A DNA stretch of 64,000 nt, taken from NCBI RefSeq assembly GCF_034140825.1, contig NC_089040.1:20861501-20925500 (forward strand), given 5' to 3'. Under the pieces are notes generated by a model. It saw nothing but the letters and a program-made list of their open reading frames with translations. It was not told where the DNA came from and made no database searches. Within the stretch, counting starts at the first letter, position 1; each line of letters starts with the position of its first letter. Made by a program: the position numbers and the translations under genes. This document shows positions 33,169 to 45,020 of the stretch, one piece after another. This DNA is from Oryza sativa Japonica Group. Its lineage: Eukaryota > Streptophyta > Magnoliopsida > Poales > Poaceae.

Positions 33169-36100
33169 TGTAACTAGAATAGATAGAGATCCAAACCCCT
33201 AATTTCTTTCAAAAGCATACCAGTGGCAACAAAGTGTGATTTTTCTATCCATTCTTTTTCACACTTAAACTGTGCTGAATACAGCACCTTATTGTTCAGG
33301 AGCTGAGATATGCTATGGCTTCAAATAACAAATGGTACACCAATTTTAACAAGTTGCCAGCCTGCACAAAATTTGAACAAGTGACTCTGATTAAGAATTT
33401 CCATTTGGACCAAAAAAACACTTGTTGATAAATAACAGACTACAGTAGAACAAAGGCCAAATAGGCCTTCTTGCCTATCTCAAGAAACTAAATCTACAGC
33501 AATATCGCTTCACCATTAGTAATACTCCATCCGTCCCAATATTGTTTGCCAAAACAAATTCAGTGTGGCCCAAACAAATTTCACATTTGTGTGGCAGACT
33601 GAATTTGCCAAAAAAGTAGCAGCATAAACCAAAACTGTAATTAAAGTGGTGGCATAGATCAAATTACTAAAAATATCCTTATAGGAAGACTGGAGATGCT
33701 TCGATTACTTCAACATTTTGATAAAAAGTATTCCATGGTTAGAAACGGGCTGAGAATTGGGTGTAATGCTGTTACCCATACTACTGAAGGTTTGGCTAGG
33801 GTGGGAGCTTGGGCTGGAATGGTTTGGTTTGGTTTCTATCAATAGATTTGTGGGTGAGAAGCTGTCCTTGTTGGGTAGTTTGGATTCAGAACGGTTTCAA
33901 GACCATTAGCAGGCCTACTTACAAGAACAAAACATAAAACTTCAACACGATTAAACAATCTTTTAGCCTGCATCATGCCCCCCTTATGGAAAGGAGTAGC
34001 ATTTTCTTGGTGAGCGTAAAATTATTATTTGTATAATAGGGATTGACAAAACCCCTAAAATTTCTGTGTTTTTCCCCTGAGTGTTCAGTACTGTAGAGAA
34101 TTGCTGACCAAGGGCCAAAAAAAAAGAGCGAAATCAATAATACATCTAGGAGATAAAAGCATTGTATATTTGCTAGTATATAACACAGATAAATTTCTTC
34201 TTTTCAGACAAAGAGGAATATATGCAGCAAGACTAACAGTTGGTTGCACTTTGCATTACCTTTGGTTTCAACTTTAATTAAATGCAAATGATACAGCATC
34301 AGCCAAAAGGTTTGAGAATCTGAATAGTGTTATGTGGCCAACAGTATTGCACCTGAAAGAGATCAAGAGCACAATTAAGAATCAGAAAGAATAAGTGGGG
34401 AAGCTTTATAGACTGCATATCTTGTGACATTTTCAAATTAGACAATGGTTACAATACAGTAAAATCAGCATGACCACAGTTCAAAATATACAGATTATAC
34501 AACAAATCACTCTTCTAGTAAAAAAGCTGAGTGCATAGTAGTTGCCACAGCCTTTGGGACATTATCAATGATACCAAGTCATGTTCAAAGTGTTCCCACA
34601 CAATTGACCTCCTGCTACTAAATACTTGCAAGGAAGGCTCATTCACAGGACAGTGGTTCCAAAGCATTCTGAAAAATTTACATGCTTGCATACTTATGCA
34701 TCACTCAACGCTAGCAAATTAACTCCATAAAATGACATGGCTCATGGAAAAGTATCCCAGTTAATCAAAGATACATACCAAATCCAATTCGAGGATATGT
34801 GGTTCAGGTTGGTTTTATGCCTCTGTACAGTTCAAAAGAAAATTCTGGCAGCATCACCCTATTATTCTCCAAATACATGTCCTGAAAACAAGCTCTGAGT
34901 TTGTGTATCCGGAGAACAACAGGGTGAGGCTGTACGAGAGGATAAAAACCAACCCAAACCACATATACTTAAACTATCCAAATATCATTGCTAATATGCC
35001 AGGATGTCATGTCATATTTAGTAACAACAAGTACCCACAAACAGGAGACAAAGGTCTAAACTCTCCATATGTCCGAAAGAGAGTACACAATTAGACATTA
35101 CTAAAAAGAGTGTAGATTAACAGAATAGGCAAGTAACTAATCATGCATAGGTGTTAGGTCATACAGTGGCAAACAGCAGAAATAAAACAACAGTAATATA
35201 ACTCCAATCCATATTCTTCTAACATTGCATATTAAGAGAATAACAAGTGTTTGCAATTCTTGCAATTCACAGTACCTTTTGGTTTCGAGTTCAACCAAAT
35301 GCAAATGATATAGCACCAGCCAACAGGTTTGAGAATCTCAATCTTGTTGTCTAACAAACAGTATTTTACCTGAAAAAAATTCAAGAGCACAATCAGGCAT
35401 CAGAAAAAATAAGTGGGAAAACTTTATAGCTTGCATATCTTGTCATATTTTCGAATTAGACAATGCTTACACCATACAGTAAAATCAGCATGCTCACACT
35501 TCAAAATATTCAGACTATATGACAAACCACTGTTCCAGTCAGAAGGGTGAGTGCACGTTAGTTTTACACATAGCCTTTGGGACACCATCAATGATTACCA
35601 AGTCCTATTCAAAGTGTTCCCACACAATTGACCTTCTGCTACTTGATACTTGCAACGAAGGCTCATTCATAGAATCACCAGTTCCAAATCACTTAGGACC
35701 ATTTACACGCTCACAGAAGACTCATCACTCAACATTAGTAAATTAACTCCAAAAGATTGGCTAATGGTGAAGTATCCTGATTTCTAGTTAGGCAAAGATA
35801 CCTAATCCAATTTGAGGATACGCGGTTCAGGTTGGTTTTCATGCCCTTGAACAGTTAGAAAGAAAATTCTGGAAGCATCTCCTGTTGTTCTCCAAATACA
35901 TGTCCTGAAAACAAGCTATGAGGGGCGTCCGGAAAACAACAGGGTGATGGCACAGGATATTCCTCTCGAAATGTCTGAGGGCAATAACATATACTCAAAC
36001 TGTTCAAAAGTCGTGGACAATTTAGAAGCTTTTGATTATTCCATATTGACACGTCATACTTGTTAGCAGCAAACATTCTCAAACAGGGGGAGTAGGTTAC

Positions 36101-36865
36101 GCATTCTAAACTCTACAGATGTCAGAAAAAGAGTATGCAATTCGCATTACTAAAAGAACTGGACATGAACAGAATAGGCAAGTATCTAATCATGTATAGG
36201 TGGTGTACAATGGCAAACGAAACAGAACAAATAAAATCATTCTTCTAAGGACAAACAGATATTATTAAATCTCAAATAAAATCAATAGCATGGTTCAAAA
36301 CAGCTATAGACAAGATACTGACAAATTTCACTGGCTAATAACTACAGAAGAAAAAATCATTAGCATTCGCTACTGCAACATTATTCAGTAAACTTAAGTA
36401 ATCATTGCATACACTAAAAGACCAAACTATTTACTAGTGGATTCAGCTTATTCGTCGCATGCGTTTTGTCATTAACTTGCCCCTTCTCAATCTACCTCCC
36501 CAGAATCCGAAATGAATAATTTTAATATAGCACTTTTCTGATGCCGTATATTGGTCGGAAATTACAATTAGAGGTGGCAGGCACTATTAGCTTGCATGCA
36601 ATTGTTGCAGCCTTCTTTTTATACGAGCATTTAACACTCGCACGGTTAAAGCCCACTTTACTAACAAGACGAATGCGGCTGCACGAACCCTAATTTCAAC
36701 GACCTCATGAACTAGCCACCACCAACAGACGAACCACCGCAGCTCACCCCACAAAAACTCAAAAACCCGCACGAATCGTCAGATGAAACCGTATACCCCC
36801 CACCCAAAAAATAATACAAAATAGCACGGAACGAACGGGCATTGAAGAATCGCCACGAGCTTACC
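33169..36865 (-). other. Probable 5'UTR intron of the J-domain gene
   Basis: Inferred, not proven. On the minus strand a good donor (GGGG then GTAAGCTCG at about 36865) follows a GC-rich leader, and an acceptor-like TTCTAG lies 5 bases upstream of the ATG at about 33174. The 3.7 kb between has no coding similarity. It holds a tandem duplication (34235-36250) and one Stowaway-like end (CTCCATCCGTCCC at 33524) without partner. Confidence 0.45.
34235..36250. repeat. Tandem direct duplication, two copies of ~1 kb
   Basis: About 34235-35240 and 35250-36250 align end to end with a period near 1015 bp. Shared landmarks are AATGCAAATGATA, AGGTTTGAGAATCT, TAAAATCAGCATG, TTCAAAGTGTTCCCACACA, GGTTCAGGTTGGTTTT, CCAAATACATGTCCTGAAAA and ACAGAATAGGCAAGTA. 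Similarity is about 75-80% by eye, with indels, so the duplication is old. No open frame is kept in both copies. Confidence 0.8.
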
Positions 36866-37250
36866 CCCAAACCCCCTCCTCCAGATCTAGGCGGCGGCCT
36901 CGCGGGGAAACGACGCGTCGGCGAGTTCCCAGCCGCCGGTGCCGACGACCAGGGGGAGAGGAGACGAGGGCGAGAGACCCCCCCGGCCGGCACCCGCCTG
37001 GAAACGGAGGAGGAGAGGGGCGGCACCACCCCCACCCGGAGAGCGAGCGTGGGGGAGGGCGGCGCGGCGGCGAGAACCCCGGGCAGCGGCGGAAACCTAG
37101 CGGGTGGGTGGGGAGGCGGTGGAGAGGAGAGGCGACGGCGGTGGCGTGCGCGGCTGCGGGGGAGCCGAGGCGAGGGTTTGGAGAGGGGGGGGAGGGGAGT
37201 CCTCGAGTCTCTCGCGCAGGAGAAGACACGAGTAGTGTGCGTCGCACCGT
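36866..37250 (-). other. GC-rich candidate first exon and promoter of the J-domain gene
   Basis: An island of over 70% GC that, on the minus strand, reads CTAGGTTTCCGCCGCTGCC and ends at the donor near 36865. This is a common layout for a non-coding first exon of rice housekeeping genes. No transcript evidence is available. Confidence 0.4.
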
Positions 37251-37270
37251 ACTATACCACCGTAGGGTAG

Positions 37271-37775
37271 GGGACTTCTTTTTTTTACAGTTTGATCCTC
37301 TTCGAAAACCTGTTTTTATAGATAGACCCTTTTAAGCAATTTGTGATAAAAAAATAGATTCGTAGCTCCACGTCGATAACCTTGGGTGTTTCAGTCGAAC
37401 CGAAGTGTTTTGGCGTGGATACCCACGGTGACAAAGGGCGTGTGCTGGAGATTGATATGTTAATATCTCAGCATGAAAAGAAGGGGGAAACGATAAACCG
37501 ACGTATGTCGATTCATCTCTCGTGATATATATTTTATTGTGGGGAATGGTACGGTCTTCCCTCCTCATTCCTTCCTCCCTCCAAATCATGTCGATTTGAT
37601 ACTGGACTTCATATGGAAATTAAATCATTCCTAATTTAGCTTTTACTTTTAGGATTACTATTGGGATAAGTGTGTGGGAGATCAAACACCAATGACATAG
37701 GTGTAGACTATCAGCAGCAGACAGACTAGTGTTGTCCCCATCCACCTCACCAACCACGCACAATGGACACTTTGA
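37271..37775. other. Intergenic, nothing recognised
   Basis: No gene or element ends were seen. Confidence 0.35.
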
Positions 37776-37777
37776 TA

Positions 37778-37934
37778 CTTCCTCCGTTTCACAATGTAAG
37801 TCATTTTAGCATTTCCCACATTCATATTGATGTTAATGGATCTAGATAGATATATATCTAATAGATAGATATTCATTAACATCAATATGAATGTGGGAAA
37901 TGCTAGAATGACTTACATTGTGAAACGGATTGAG
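37778..37934. mobile_element. Stowaway MITE forming a near-perfect hairpin
   Basis: A 157-bp element; left CTTCCTCCGTTTCACAATGT, right end its inverse, TA on both sides (37776-37777, 37935-37936). The two arms of about 70 bp (through CATTTCCCACATTCATATTG and TTAATG) are almost perfectly complementary around a GATAGATA-rich loop. Confidence 0.88.
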
Positions 37935-37936
37935 TA

Positions 37937-38431
37937 CTATGGTATAAGATCATTGGTACGGATGTCGAGATATTTAACCTCAACTTTGGCGTCGAGTTTC
38001 GGATCCATTTATACAATAAAGTTTTTAGATGTATTTGTAAAATAATTTTTACAAAAGGGCTAAAATGAAAAGTCCAATCACCTTCAGCCTCCCGCTACAG
38101 GACCAGTACATACCGAATATCCTAGACCAAGGCTCCAAGCTGGCAAGTTGTTTGGGATGGAGAGGATTTTTTAAAAGAAGGATTAAAAACCTTGGTTTTT
38201 CTTTCCTCTAAGAGGATTTTGGAATGAAGGTATAGATTGGAAGAATTGAAAATCTTGCCAAGTTTTCCTGTTGCAATATAAATCAAAGCAAAAGAAAAAT
38301 GAGGTCAAAGCTATAAAAGTTTTCGTGAAAAGTGATAGCAACGGATGAGCAATCTTGAGAGGGAAAATACCGACCACGACTCCAGGACAAATCAATTTTA
38401 GAGAGCGAGTATAGCCAAAATGATAGACATA
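37937..38431. other. Intergenic, nothing recognised
   Basis: AT-rich; no gene or element ends were seen. Confidence 0.35.
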
Positions 38432-38612
38432 GGGTCTGTTTGGTAGATTTTCAACTCCTAAATTTAGCTTCAGGAGTTGTGTCTGGAGTAAAGTTGTGGA
38501 GTAGCCTAAACACAACTTCACCTCTCTAGTTCATTTTGTGGGAGCGCTCCACCCAGCTCTTTTCCAAAGCTGAAACTGTTTAGTTGGAGCTGGAGCTGTG
38601 CTAAATAGGCCC
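38432..38612. mobile_element. hAT- or Tourist-like MITE
   Basis: Left GGGTCTGTTTGGTAGA and right, reverse complemented, GGGCCTATTTAGCACA frame 181 bp rich in GGAGTTG/GGAGCTG words. ATA stands on both sides, too short to settle the superfamily. Confidence 0.6.
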
Positions 38613-38648
38613 ATAAGCCCATTGCCAACTTAACCACTTATTGTCTTA

Positions 38649-38886
38649 GGCTCTGTTTGCAAGAGTTGGTTCCTAAGTCCCTATTCTCATTTTTCGCGCG
38701 TACGTTTTTTAAACTGTTAAACGGTGCACTTTTGGTAAAAAATTTCTATATAAAAGTTTCTTAAAGAAATCATATTGATCTATTTTTGAAAAAAATAGTA
38801 AATACTTAATTAATCACGTGCTAATGGACCACTCCGTTTTTCGTGCCTTCCGTTGGGTTGGGAACCTGTTCTTTGCAAACAGAGCC
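38649..38886. mobile_element. Tourist-like MITE
   Basis: A 238-bp element with perfect 14-bp ends GGCTCTGTTTGCAA and a TTA duplication on both sides (38646-38648, 38887-38889), typical of PIF/Harbinger-derived Tourist MITEs. Confidence 0.9.
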
Positions 38887-38889
38887 TTA

Positions 38890-39460
38890 GTGATATTGAC
38901 TTAATAAGAAATTAACGAGAGGAGATACAACTACAGAGGGAAAGGAAATGAGAAAAATGACAATTGAATCTTTGATCCAAAATAAACTATACTAGAATAG
39001 ACTATAAAGTAATTATATATTATAGTTCAAAGGGTCAATTCCTAAACAGGCATCAGCTGCTTGATGGGAATAATTGATTTTTTGGGTAAAAGTAATTTTT
39101 AAACTGCATATACTTAAAAAAAATATCACAAAACTATATTTTTTTACATATTATTTCACAAAACTACATATGTAGAATTAAATTTATAAAAAAAATACAA
39201 ATTTTACCTTATCTCTCACTGTTTGACTCAACTAGTTGTCTTAGCTACTCTATTTTTTTATATAGAAATTGCTTTTAAAAAAATCAAAGAAATCTACTTT
39301 TAATACTTAACTAATCATGAGGTAATGACTAGTCTTGTTTCGTGTGCCGCTAATATGCTCAGTGTTTTTGTTACATTCAAATGGGGTTTTAGATATGTAC
39401 ACTGTGTTTTAAAATAAGTGTTCTGGTTATTTACCAATGATTAATATTATGGAGAAATGG
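38890..39460. other. AT-rich spacer, nothing recognised
   Basis: No gene or element ends were seen. Confidence 0.35.
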
Positions 39461-40009
39461 TACTCATTAAATTGCATTGGTAGTACACAAACTTTTTAGG
39501 TAGGTGTAATTTAATATATAAACTTGTAACATGCTTGTTTAGGTACACGAACTTGTTTAGTTCATGCGAACGAGGACCAAAATAGCTTCGAAATGTTAAT
39601 TTTACGAAGCGGATGTTGATTAGGATGTGACGTGCATACGTATAGTGAGTATATATAAGACATGTAATATTTATAAATTTGATCTATACTTTATCCTTCA
39701 TCATGGAATTAATGAATTTCATATATTTCTAACCCTTATATCATTACTCGGTTTTTTTTATCTTTTTCTATGATCCCTATATCCTATTTTTATTGAAGAG
39801 GTATTTATCTAATAGCAACCTTCTCAGATACATGTTTACATAGTATCCTAATGAGCCCCTAAATCAATAAAATTAGCCGTGTAGTGTCCTTTTCGCCTTC
39901 CTCTGCACGCTCCAGATAAATTCATGCACCAAAACAAGCATTTTACAAGTTCGTACACTAGATTGCACCCACCTAACAAGTTCGTGTACCAGAGATGCAA
40001 TTTACTCTA
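39461..40009. mobile_element. Long-TIR element, probably Mutator-like
   Basis: The left arm (TTAAATTGCATTGGTAGTAC onward) and the reverse-complemented right arm (GTAAATTGCATCTCTGGTAC onward) match for about 100 bp through ACACRAACTTKTTAGGTRGG and TTGTAAMATGCTTGTTT. The termini resemble those of the element at 62541-63161, which has a clear 9-bp duplication. No duplication is evident here. Confidence 0.65.
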
Positions 40010-41000
40010 CAAAGAAATTTGATCAAGAAATTCAAAATAAGTGATGATGGTCGAGGAGAAAAGACTTTGGTAGTCTCAAAAATATTGTTTGAAGTGCTTA
40101 TATGGTTAATAGAATATTTTGGTATACATTTTAAATACGTGATTGTTTTAGAACATAGGGAGTCTCATGAAATTTCACCCGTCGCCACGACGACGGGAGG
40201 TGTCCACTCACATCCCGTTTGCCGCCGCCGCCGCCGACCACCGCGCTACTACTTGTTCTCCCTAGAGCTGTCCTCCCCTCTGATGTCAGAGGGGTTGCTC
40301 GGATTATGGTCAAAGGCGAGAAAATCACGCGTGCGCCGTGGGCGGCTTCTTGGCTGCATCTGCTGGCCCCGGCATTTCTCCCGTCCAGGAAACCCTCCTC
40401 TTGTCGGCGGCGTACAGTATCGGCGCTTCTCTAGTTCCCCTTTGTTAGGTTTGCCTTCTCGATTCCTCCTCTCTTTTGCAGTGTGGGACACTTGTTCAAA
40501 ACATATCTTAGAATTGCTTGGTTGCAATGCCCTTGTTTGTGGAAGGAAGAGCTGGATTACTAGCTTATTATTACTACTCTATTACACTAGATGAAGGTCA
40601 TAATACCCAAAAGGCTGAAACTTTGATTGCTAGTAATATAGGTAGGTAATATATTTTGAACTGCAAATGTGAAATGCTCTATATATTTTCCTTCCGGTGT
40701 ATATTTTTGGGCTTGTTTTGGTTGGGGAACAAGGATGAATAGTTCGGGATGTGATTTACAAAGTCCATGCTTGGTTGGTTTTATGAACCAAATCATTCAT
40801 TTACTTGTTTGGTTGCGAGGTATGTATGGACTATGGAGTTGTTTAGTTGGTAGGATTAGGTTGATTAAATGGGTGAGATATGGGTGAGACTAGGTTCATA
40901 AGTCTGGCTCAAAGTCTTATAAAATCTACAAGCTAATCTTATATTAAAAATTAATTTCATTATGAATAACGATTTAGAAAACATAAAATATGTCTGGCAC
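40010..41000. other. Intergenic, nothing recognised
   Basis: A 199-codon open frame (39995-40594) crosses an element boundary and matches no family I know, so it is not called. The rest is AT-rich. Confidence 0.35.
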
Positions 41001-41003
41001 TAA

Positions 41004-41340
41004 GGGTGTTCACAATGCGGTGTCGTGGCATTCAGCCTCCATGTCCCACGTCGACGCGGAGGGGAAAATCACACCACGTCTTTTGACCGGGCCCACCAAA
41101 ACGAAGCGTGCGCGTCCAAAGAAGGCTACCGGTTCTTCGAGCATGGGGGAAGGAACACACGAGGTGGTCGCGTTGTGGAGTGAGTAGCTTCGGCCTCGTA
41201 CGTCTCTGCGCACCCTCCTCCTCGTATGTCATGCGTGGCTTTGGATCTATTTGAGTCACACAAAGCTTTATCTTTCAAAAGGCTTGAACCTAGGTGGTAT
41301 CTCAGATCCAGCAAATACGTGACCTGCACTGTGAAGGCCC
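41004..41340. mobile_element. Pong/mPing-type MITE
   Basis: Left end GGGTGTTCACAATGC; right end, reverse complemented, GGGCCTTCACAGTGC. TAA on both sides (41001-41003, 41341-41343). 337 bp, with a GC-rich half. The terminus matches the Pong-like element at the left of the window in CACAATG. Confidence 0.85.
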
Positions 41341-41343
41341 TAA

Positions 41344-42293
41344 TGATAGATGAAACGGAAAAAACAACCTTTTGGGACTTTGGTGAGGGCTTGACTTGCC
41401 TTTTAAGCCTAGCACGATCTGGCAACCATTGTGACCTACACCTGTTATGACCTGGTTAGGAATGTTGTTGGGATTTCATTGTAAATTTAGAAATTTTGCA
41501 TGCAGTACTTCAATATATTCAAGAAACAAAAAAAAGTCTTAAATGAGATTTTTTTTAGTGGCAAAAAAGGAGGCTTGTGTTTTCAGTTTCCTTGTCCATT
41601 TTTTCATTTTATCTTGTGCATTTCGGAACTGTGTCCATTCGTCACTTCCGTGAGCTGTGTCATTCATTTTTTTTCCTTGAACAGGATTGTATAACTATTT
41701 TAGGAATATTCTTAAAATTTGTATCCCGTCATCCTGAACCATATCATTTTATTCATCTAGCCAAAGTCAAGAATATATGTAGAAACGGAACAATATCATT
41801 TCAGTCAATTATTGAAATTGACTGAAATTCTTATAATACTATGGTCATGATCATGGTTTGCATTAAGGACATTTGCTGGGATGTTTTAAGGACGAGAATT
41901 CCATCGATAGTGCAAGGATTTGGCCAAATTCAAAAAATAACAAAAAAATTCTGGGGTACTATCTAATACCACACTTGGGCCAAAACTTTAGTGACACATC
42001 TTTGGAGTGGCATCAATGCCATTACATTCTATGGGGTGTCGTTTTCAAACTGTCATACTTTGGGGTGGCATAAACCCAAAAGTACTTTTTTATGGCTCAT
42101 AAGTCATAACTCAATAATTTTTTTTCAAATTATTTCCGTTGCGCTTATTTGCATTCTTTTCTTGGCTCTATCTCAAAGGGGATTTATATAAAATGGAACT
42201 ATAAAGATTTTGAAGCCTTTTATGCATTTTTTATGCTATGCTGATTTCTGTAGTTCTTATTTTGTAGTTGAAATAAGTGGTATTATCTTGTAG
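41344..42293. other. Upstream side of the PDRG1-like pseudogene
   Basis: T-rich intron-like DNA leads to a splice acceptor (TTGTAG, 42288-42293) just before the relic's first coding exon. A 5' non-coding exon may lie here but could not be placed. No other gene was seen. Confidence 0.35.
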
Positions 42294-42512
42294 TTTATAA
42301 TGGACCCCAAAATGAAGCAACTTCAAAAAGCTCTAGTTGACATCGAAACTGATGCAGAGCAACTTCTTCTGGCAAGACATCAGGTTTATATGTGCTACTG
42401 ACTGACCTAATTCTTGTAAAAATATTACATGAGTCTTGATACTGATCACTTCTGATTTTTGTTTATTCTGCGACGATCAGTTAGTGGAAAATGACAAGAT
42501 AAGGAATTCTAA

Positions 42513-42786
42513 GGGCACTCACAGTGCGCCGTAAATTTTGTTCGGCCTCGGCTGCCAAACAGGACTTAAGAACTCTAAAAGACACAAGGTCAGAAGTGCG
42601 TTTTAGCCTCCAAAAGACGCCCGCGACGCATTCCCCAATCTCGATTCAAGCGAAGCACAGGCAGCAAACTTTGGTCACGCACGCTTCAGATTTCTGGGCC
42701 CAACCAATAACGTGGCAGCAAATTTTCACTGTTTACGTACATGGAACGTTCAGGCCGAATGGCAGCGCATAGCACTGTGAATGGCC
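42513..42786. mobile_element. Pong/mPing-type MITE inside exon 2 of the pseudogene
   Basis: Left end GGGCACTCACAGTGC; right end, reverse complemented, GGCCATTCACAGTGC (13 of 15 alike). TAA on both sides (42510-42512, 42787-42789). 274 bp. The ends resemble mPing (GGCCAGTCACAATGG) and the Pong-like element at 793-4482. Confidence 0.9.
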
Positions 42787-43260
42787 TAACAGGAAGCGCT
42801 AACAACGCTCCGGAAAAGAGCTAGGACAACCAAAACTAGTGTGCCATCTCCCTTCGAGGTTATAATGAAGGAGATGGAAGGAACTTCTGGCAAGCTGCTG
42901 GTTACGGAGATATGCTCGACTCGCGGAAATCACAATCCCAAAGAGGATACCTGGCTAATGTTTCCATGATCAGATATCTTTGCTCGTGTTCCATTTCATG
43001 TAGCACACATTGTTTTTGATAAAGGTACCTCCCTGAACTAAACAAATAGGTACAATTCAATTTACTATTTTGGAGTTAGGCCTCTACCATTAAGTCTATT
43101 GAGGATCATGTTTTCATATTTATTCACGTGCCGTTGTTTATCAACCAGGAGGATTATTGGTTGTCGTGCTTCTCAAATTACTCACATTTGCCAATAGCCC
43201 AAAAATACATCTCCAGCGGAACGACGTGTATATTACGAGATCTCGTAACTATAGCATTTA

Positions 43261-43510
43261 AGAGCAAGTTTAGTAGTACATCCCACTACTTACTATAAGT
43301 CAATGTTAAAACTAACATGTATAATAGGTTAGCTGTAAGGTTGGCTTTATTTTTGCATCTTCTCTTTATCTCACTATGAATTTAATGTATATTTCTTGGA
43401 GCTTGTGTGGAGCTAGCTCTTGCATGAGAGCCAACACTCCCCACTTTTCTTTATCTCTCTCTTCCACATAAGCATATAGCTTGCTTATAGCTCACCATTA
43501 TCCTTGCTCT
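43261..43510. mobile_element. AGAGCA-type MITE in pseudogene intron 2
   Basis: Left TTTAAGAGCAAGTTTAGTAG; right TTATCCTTGCTCTA. One of three such elements here (also 45021 and 47771). The superfamily is unsettled; a TA duplication is possible. Confidence 0.65.
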
Positions 43511-43904
43511 AAAGTTAGTAGCTGAATCCCTGCATGTATGCCACATATTCTCTATGCAGCCTCGCCTCGCATGATCACAAAAGGGGTTAAACAAGTTCAG
43601 GTCTTGCCTCAACTTCAGCACGTTCTTGCATACTATGATTATGTAGGCGCTTGAAATGTTTTCCCTTCACTGTTGAGAACAGTTTGTGTTCATTTAGTTC
43701 CTCGAGACAACACTGATGACTTCCATTCCCTAATGTCGCAGATCATCAAGAGCGTCTAGACTACGACACCAAGAAGCTATACAGAGCTTTGTGAAGGAGA
43801 AATCATTTGTGATCTCCGAGAAAGGCGCCCTCGGCATCGTGAAATCCCTCGTCAGCCTTACAGGTAAACCCAAGCATGGGATCCAACTCCAAGCATGATT
43901 TTTT

Positions 43905-44262
43905 TGCCTGCTCCAGACTCCAGTCACCAGGTCACCAGGTCACCAGGATTAGAGTATGAGTCGGACTCTATCCTAGGATCTCTCATAAATAGAGGGGCGT
44001 GCCTGTTATAACCGTATGACGACTTAGCATAGCGAGAGGGAGCGGCTGCCGGCGGCGACCGATCGTGAGTCGTTGTAACTCTGATATGCTGTATATGCTG
44101 GATTGGGGAGGAGCGTCAGTAATCAGTGCCTCGGAGATGTAGGCTTCAGCTGAACTCCGTTATCAAATATCGTGCCTCGGTGTCGTCATCGTTTTGGATC
44201 TCCTATGACGTTTTCTTCCGCGTTTGGTTTCCGATGTCGTTTTCGGAGCTGGTTTTATAACA
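43905..44262 (+). mobile_element. LTR fragment, probably Ty1/copia (fossil)
   Basis: It carries an LTR-like promoter (CATAAATAGAGGGG at about 43984), then CGTATGACGACTTAGCATAG, a GGAGATGTAGGCTTCAG block and an end in GGTTTTATAACA. The same sequence family recurs at 52180-52466. No internal genes are present. Its left boundary against the pseudogene is uncertain. Confidence 0.55.
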
Positions 44263-44551
44263 AAACCATTGTTCCTAAACAAAGTTGAAGGCCAGATAAG
44301 TGAAGACTAGTTCATACTAGAGGGAACATCTCGCACAAATAGTTACGGGAAATCGCAAAATTCATAAACAATTGCTGCTTTAGGTGAAAAAAGATGGCTA
44401 TTCAGACCCGACTATATAAAAATACCAAATCGCTACAATCACAAAGTCAGTTAATGGCCAGAGCTGGATTAAGTGAAACGTTCAGTTCATCCCGGCACCA
44501 TATAAAGAACCAGTAAAGATAGTATGATAGACCGACCTTTTTTCTCAAATA

Positions 44552-44786
44552 CTCCCTCCGTTTCAAAATATTTGACACCGTTGACTTTCTAGTACGTGTT
44601 TGACCATTCGTCTTATTCAAAAAATTTAAATAATTATTTATTCTTTTCATATCATTTGATTCATTGTTACATATACTTTCACGTACACATATAGTTTTAC
44701 ATATTTCACAAATTATTTTGAATAAGACGAACGGTCAAACATGTGCTAAAAAATCAACGGTGTCAAACATTTTGAAACGGAGGGAG
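44552..44786. mobile_element. Stowaway MITE
   Basis: A 235-bp element, ends CTCCCTCCGTTTCAAAAT and ATTTTGAAACGGAGGGAG, TA on both sides (44550-44551, 44787-44788). Its arms with ACCATTCGTCTTATTC mark it as the same family as 15964-16199; the longer perfect termini suggest it is younger. Confidence 0.9.
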
Positions 44787-45020
44787 TATATTGAAACTCC
44801 TATTTAAGAAGACTGAATTCTTGGCCCATCCAACATCCAGGAAAGAGATACCATCCTGGGATTTAAGTGAGAAAGAAAGAAAAAAAATTAAAATAAACCA
44901 GAATTTATGGATTATACCCTAAGCAAGTGTCAATTGTAATACTAGATGTAATACTAGATGTTTGGAAAAATATTTTCTTCCCCCCTCCCTCCGCTCCTTA
45001 TCACGATGAAATTTTTTTTA

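Larger units (their letters stand above)
42294..43863 (+). pseudogene. PDRG1/prefoldin-like gene relic, three exons
   Basis: Exon-like blocks with intact splice sites lie at 42294-42383, 42481-43024 and 43742-43863. They read as a plant PDRG1-like protein (prefoldin-related): MDPKMKQLQKALVDIETDAE, then LVENDKIRN, then REALTTLRKRARTTKTSVPS, PFEVIMKEMEGTSGK, DIFARVPFHVAHIVFDK, and HQERLDYDTKKL, SFVKEKSFVISEKGAL. Lesions: a 274-bp MITE sits in exon 2; one G is missing right after it (AACAGGAAGCGC where AACAGGGAAGCGC is expected); a TGA interrupts LMFP-SDIFA at about 42968; exon 3 has two extra bases after KKL. Introns are kept, so it came by DNA duplication or decayed in place, not by retroposition. 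A copia-like LTR fragment follows at its 3' side. Confidence 0.75.

Noticed and set aside
36842-37270. 142-codon Gly/Arg-rich plus-strand frame
   Set aside because: It lies in the GC-rich island that fits better as a minus-strand non-coding first exon; the protein is low-complexity.
39995-40594. 199-codon open frame
   Set aside because: It starts inside the arm of a long-TIR element, has no family features and changes composition midway.
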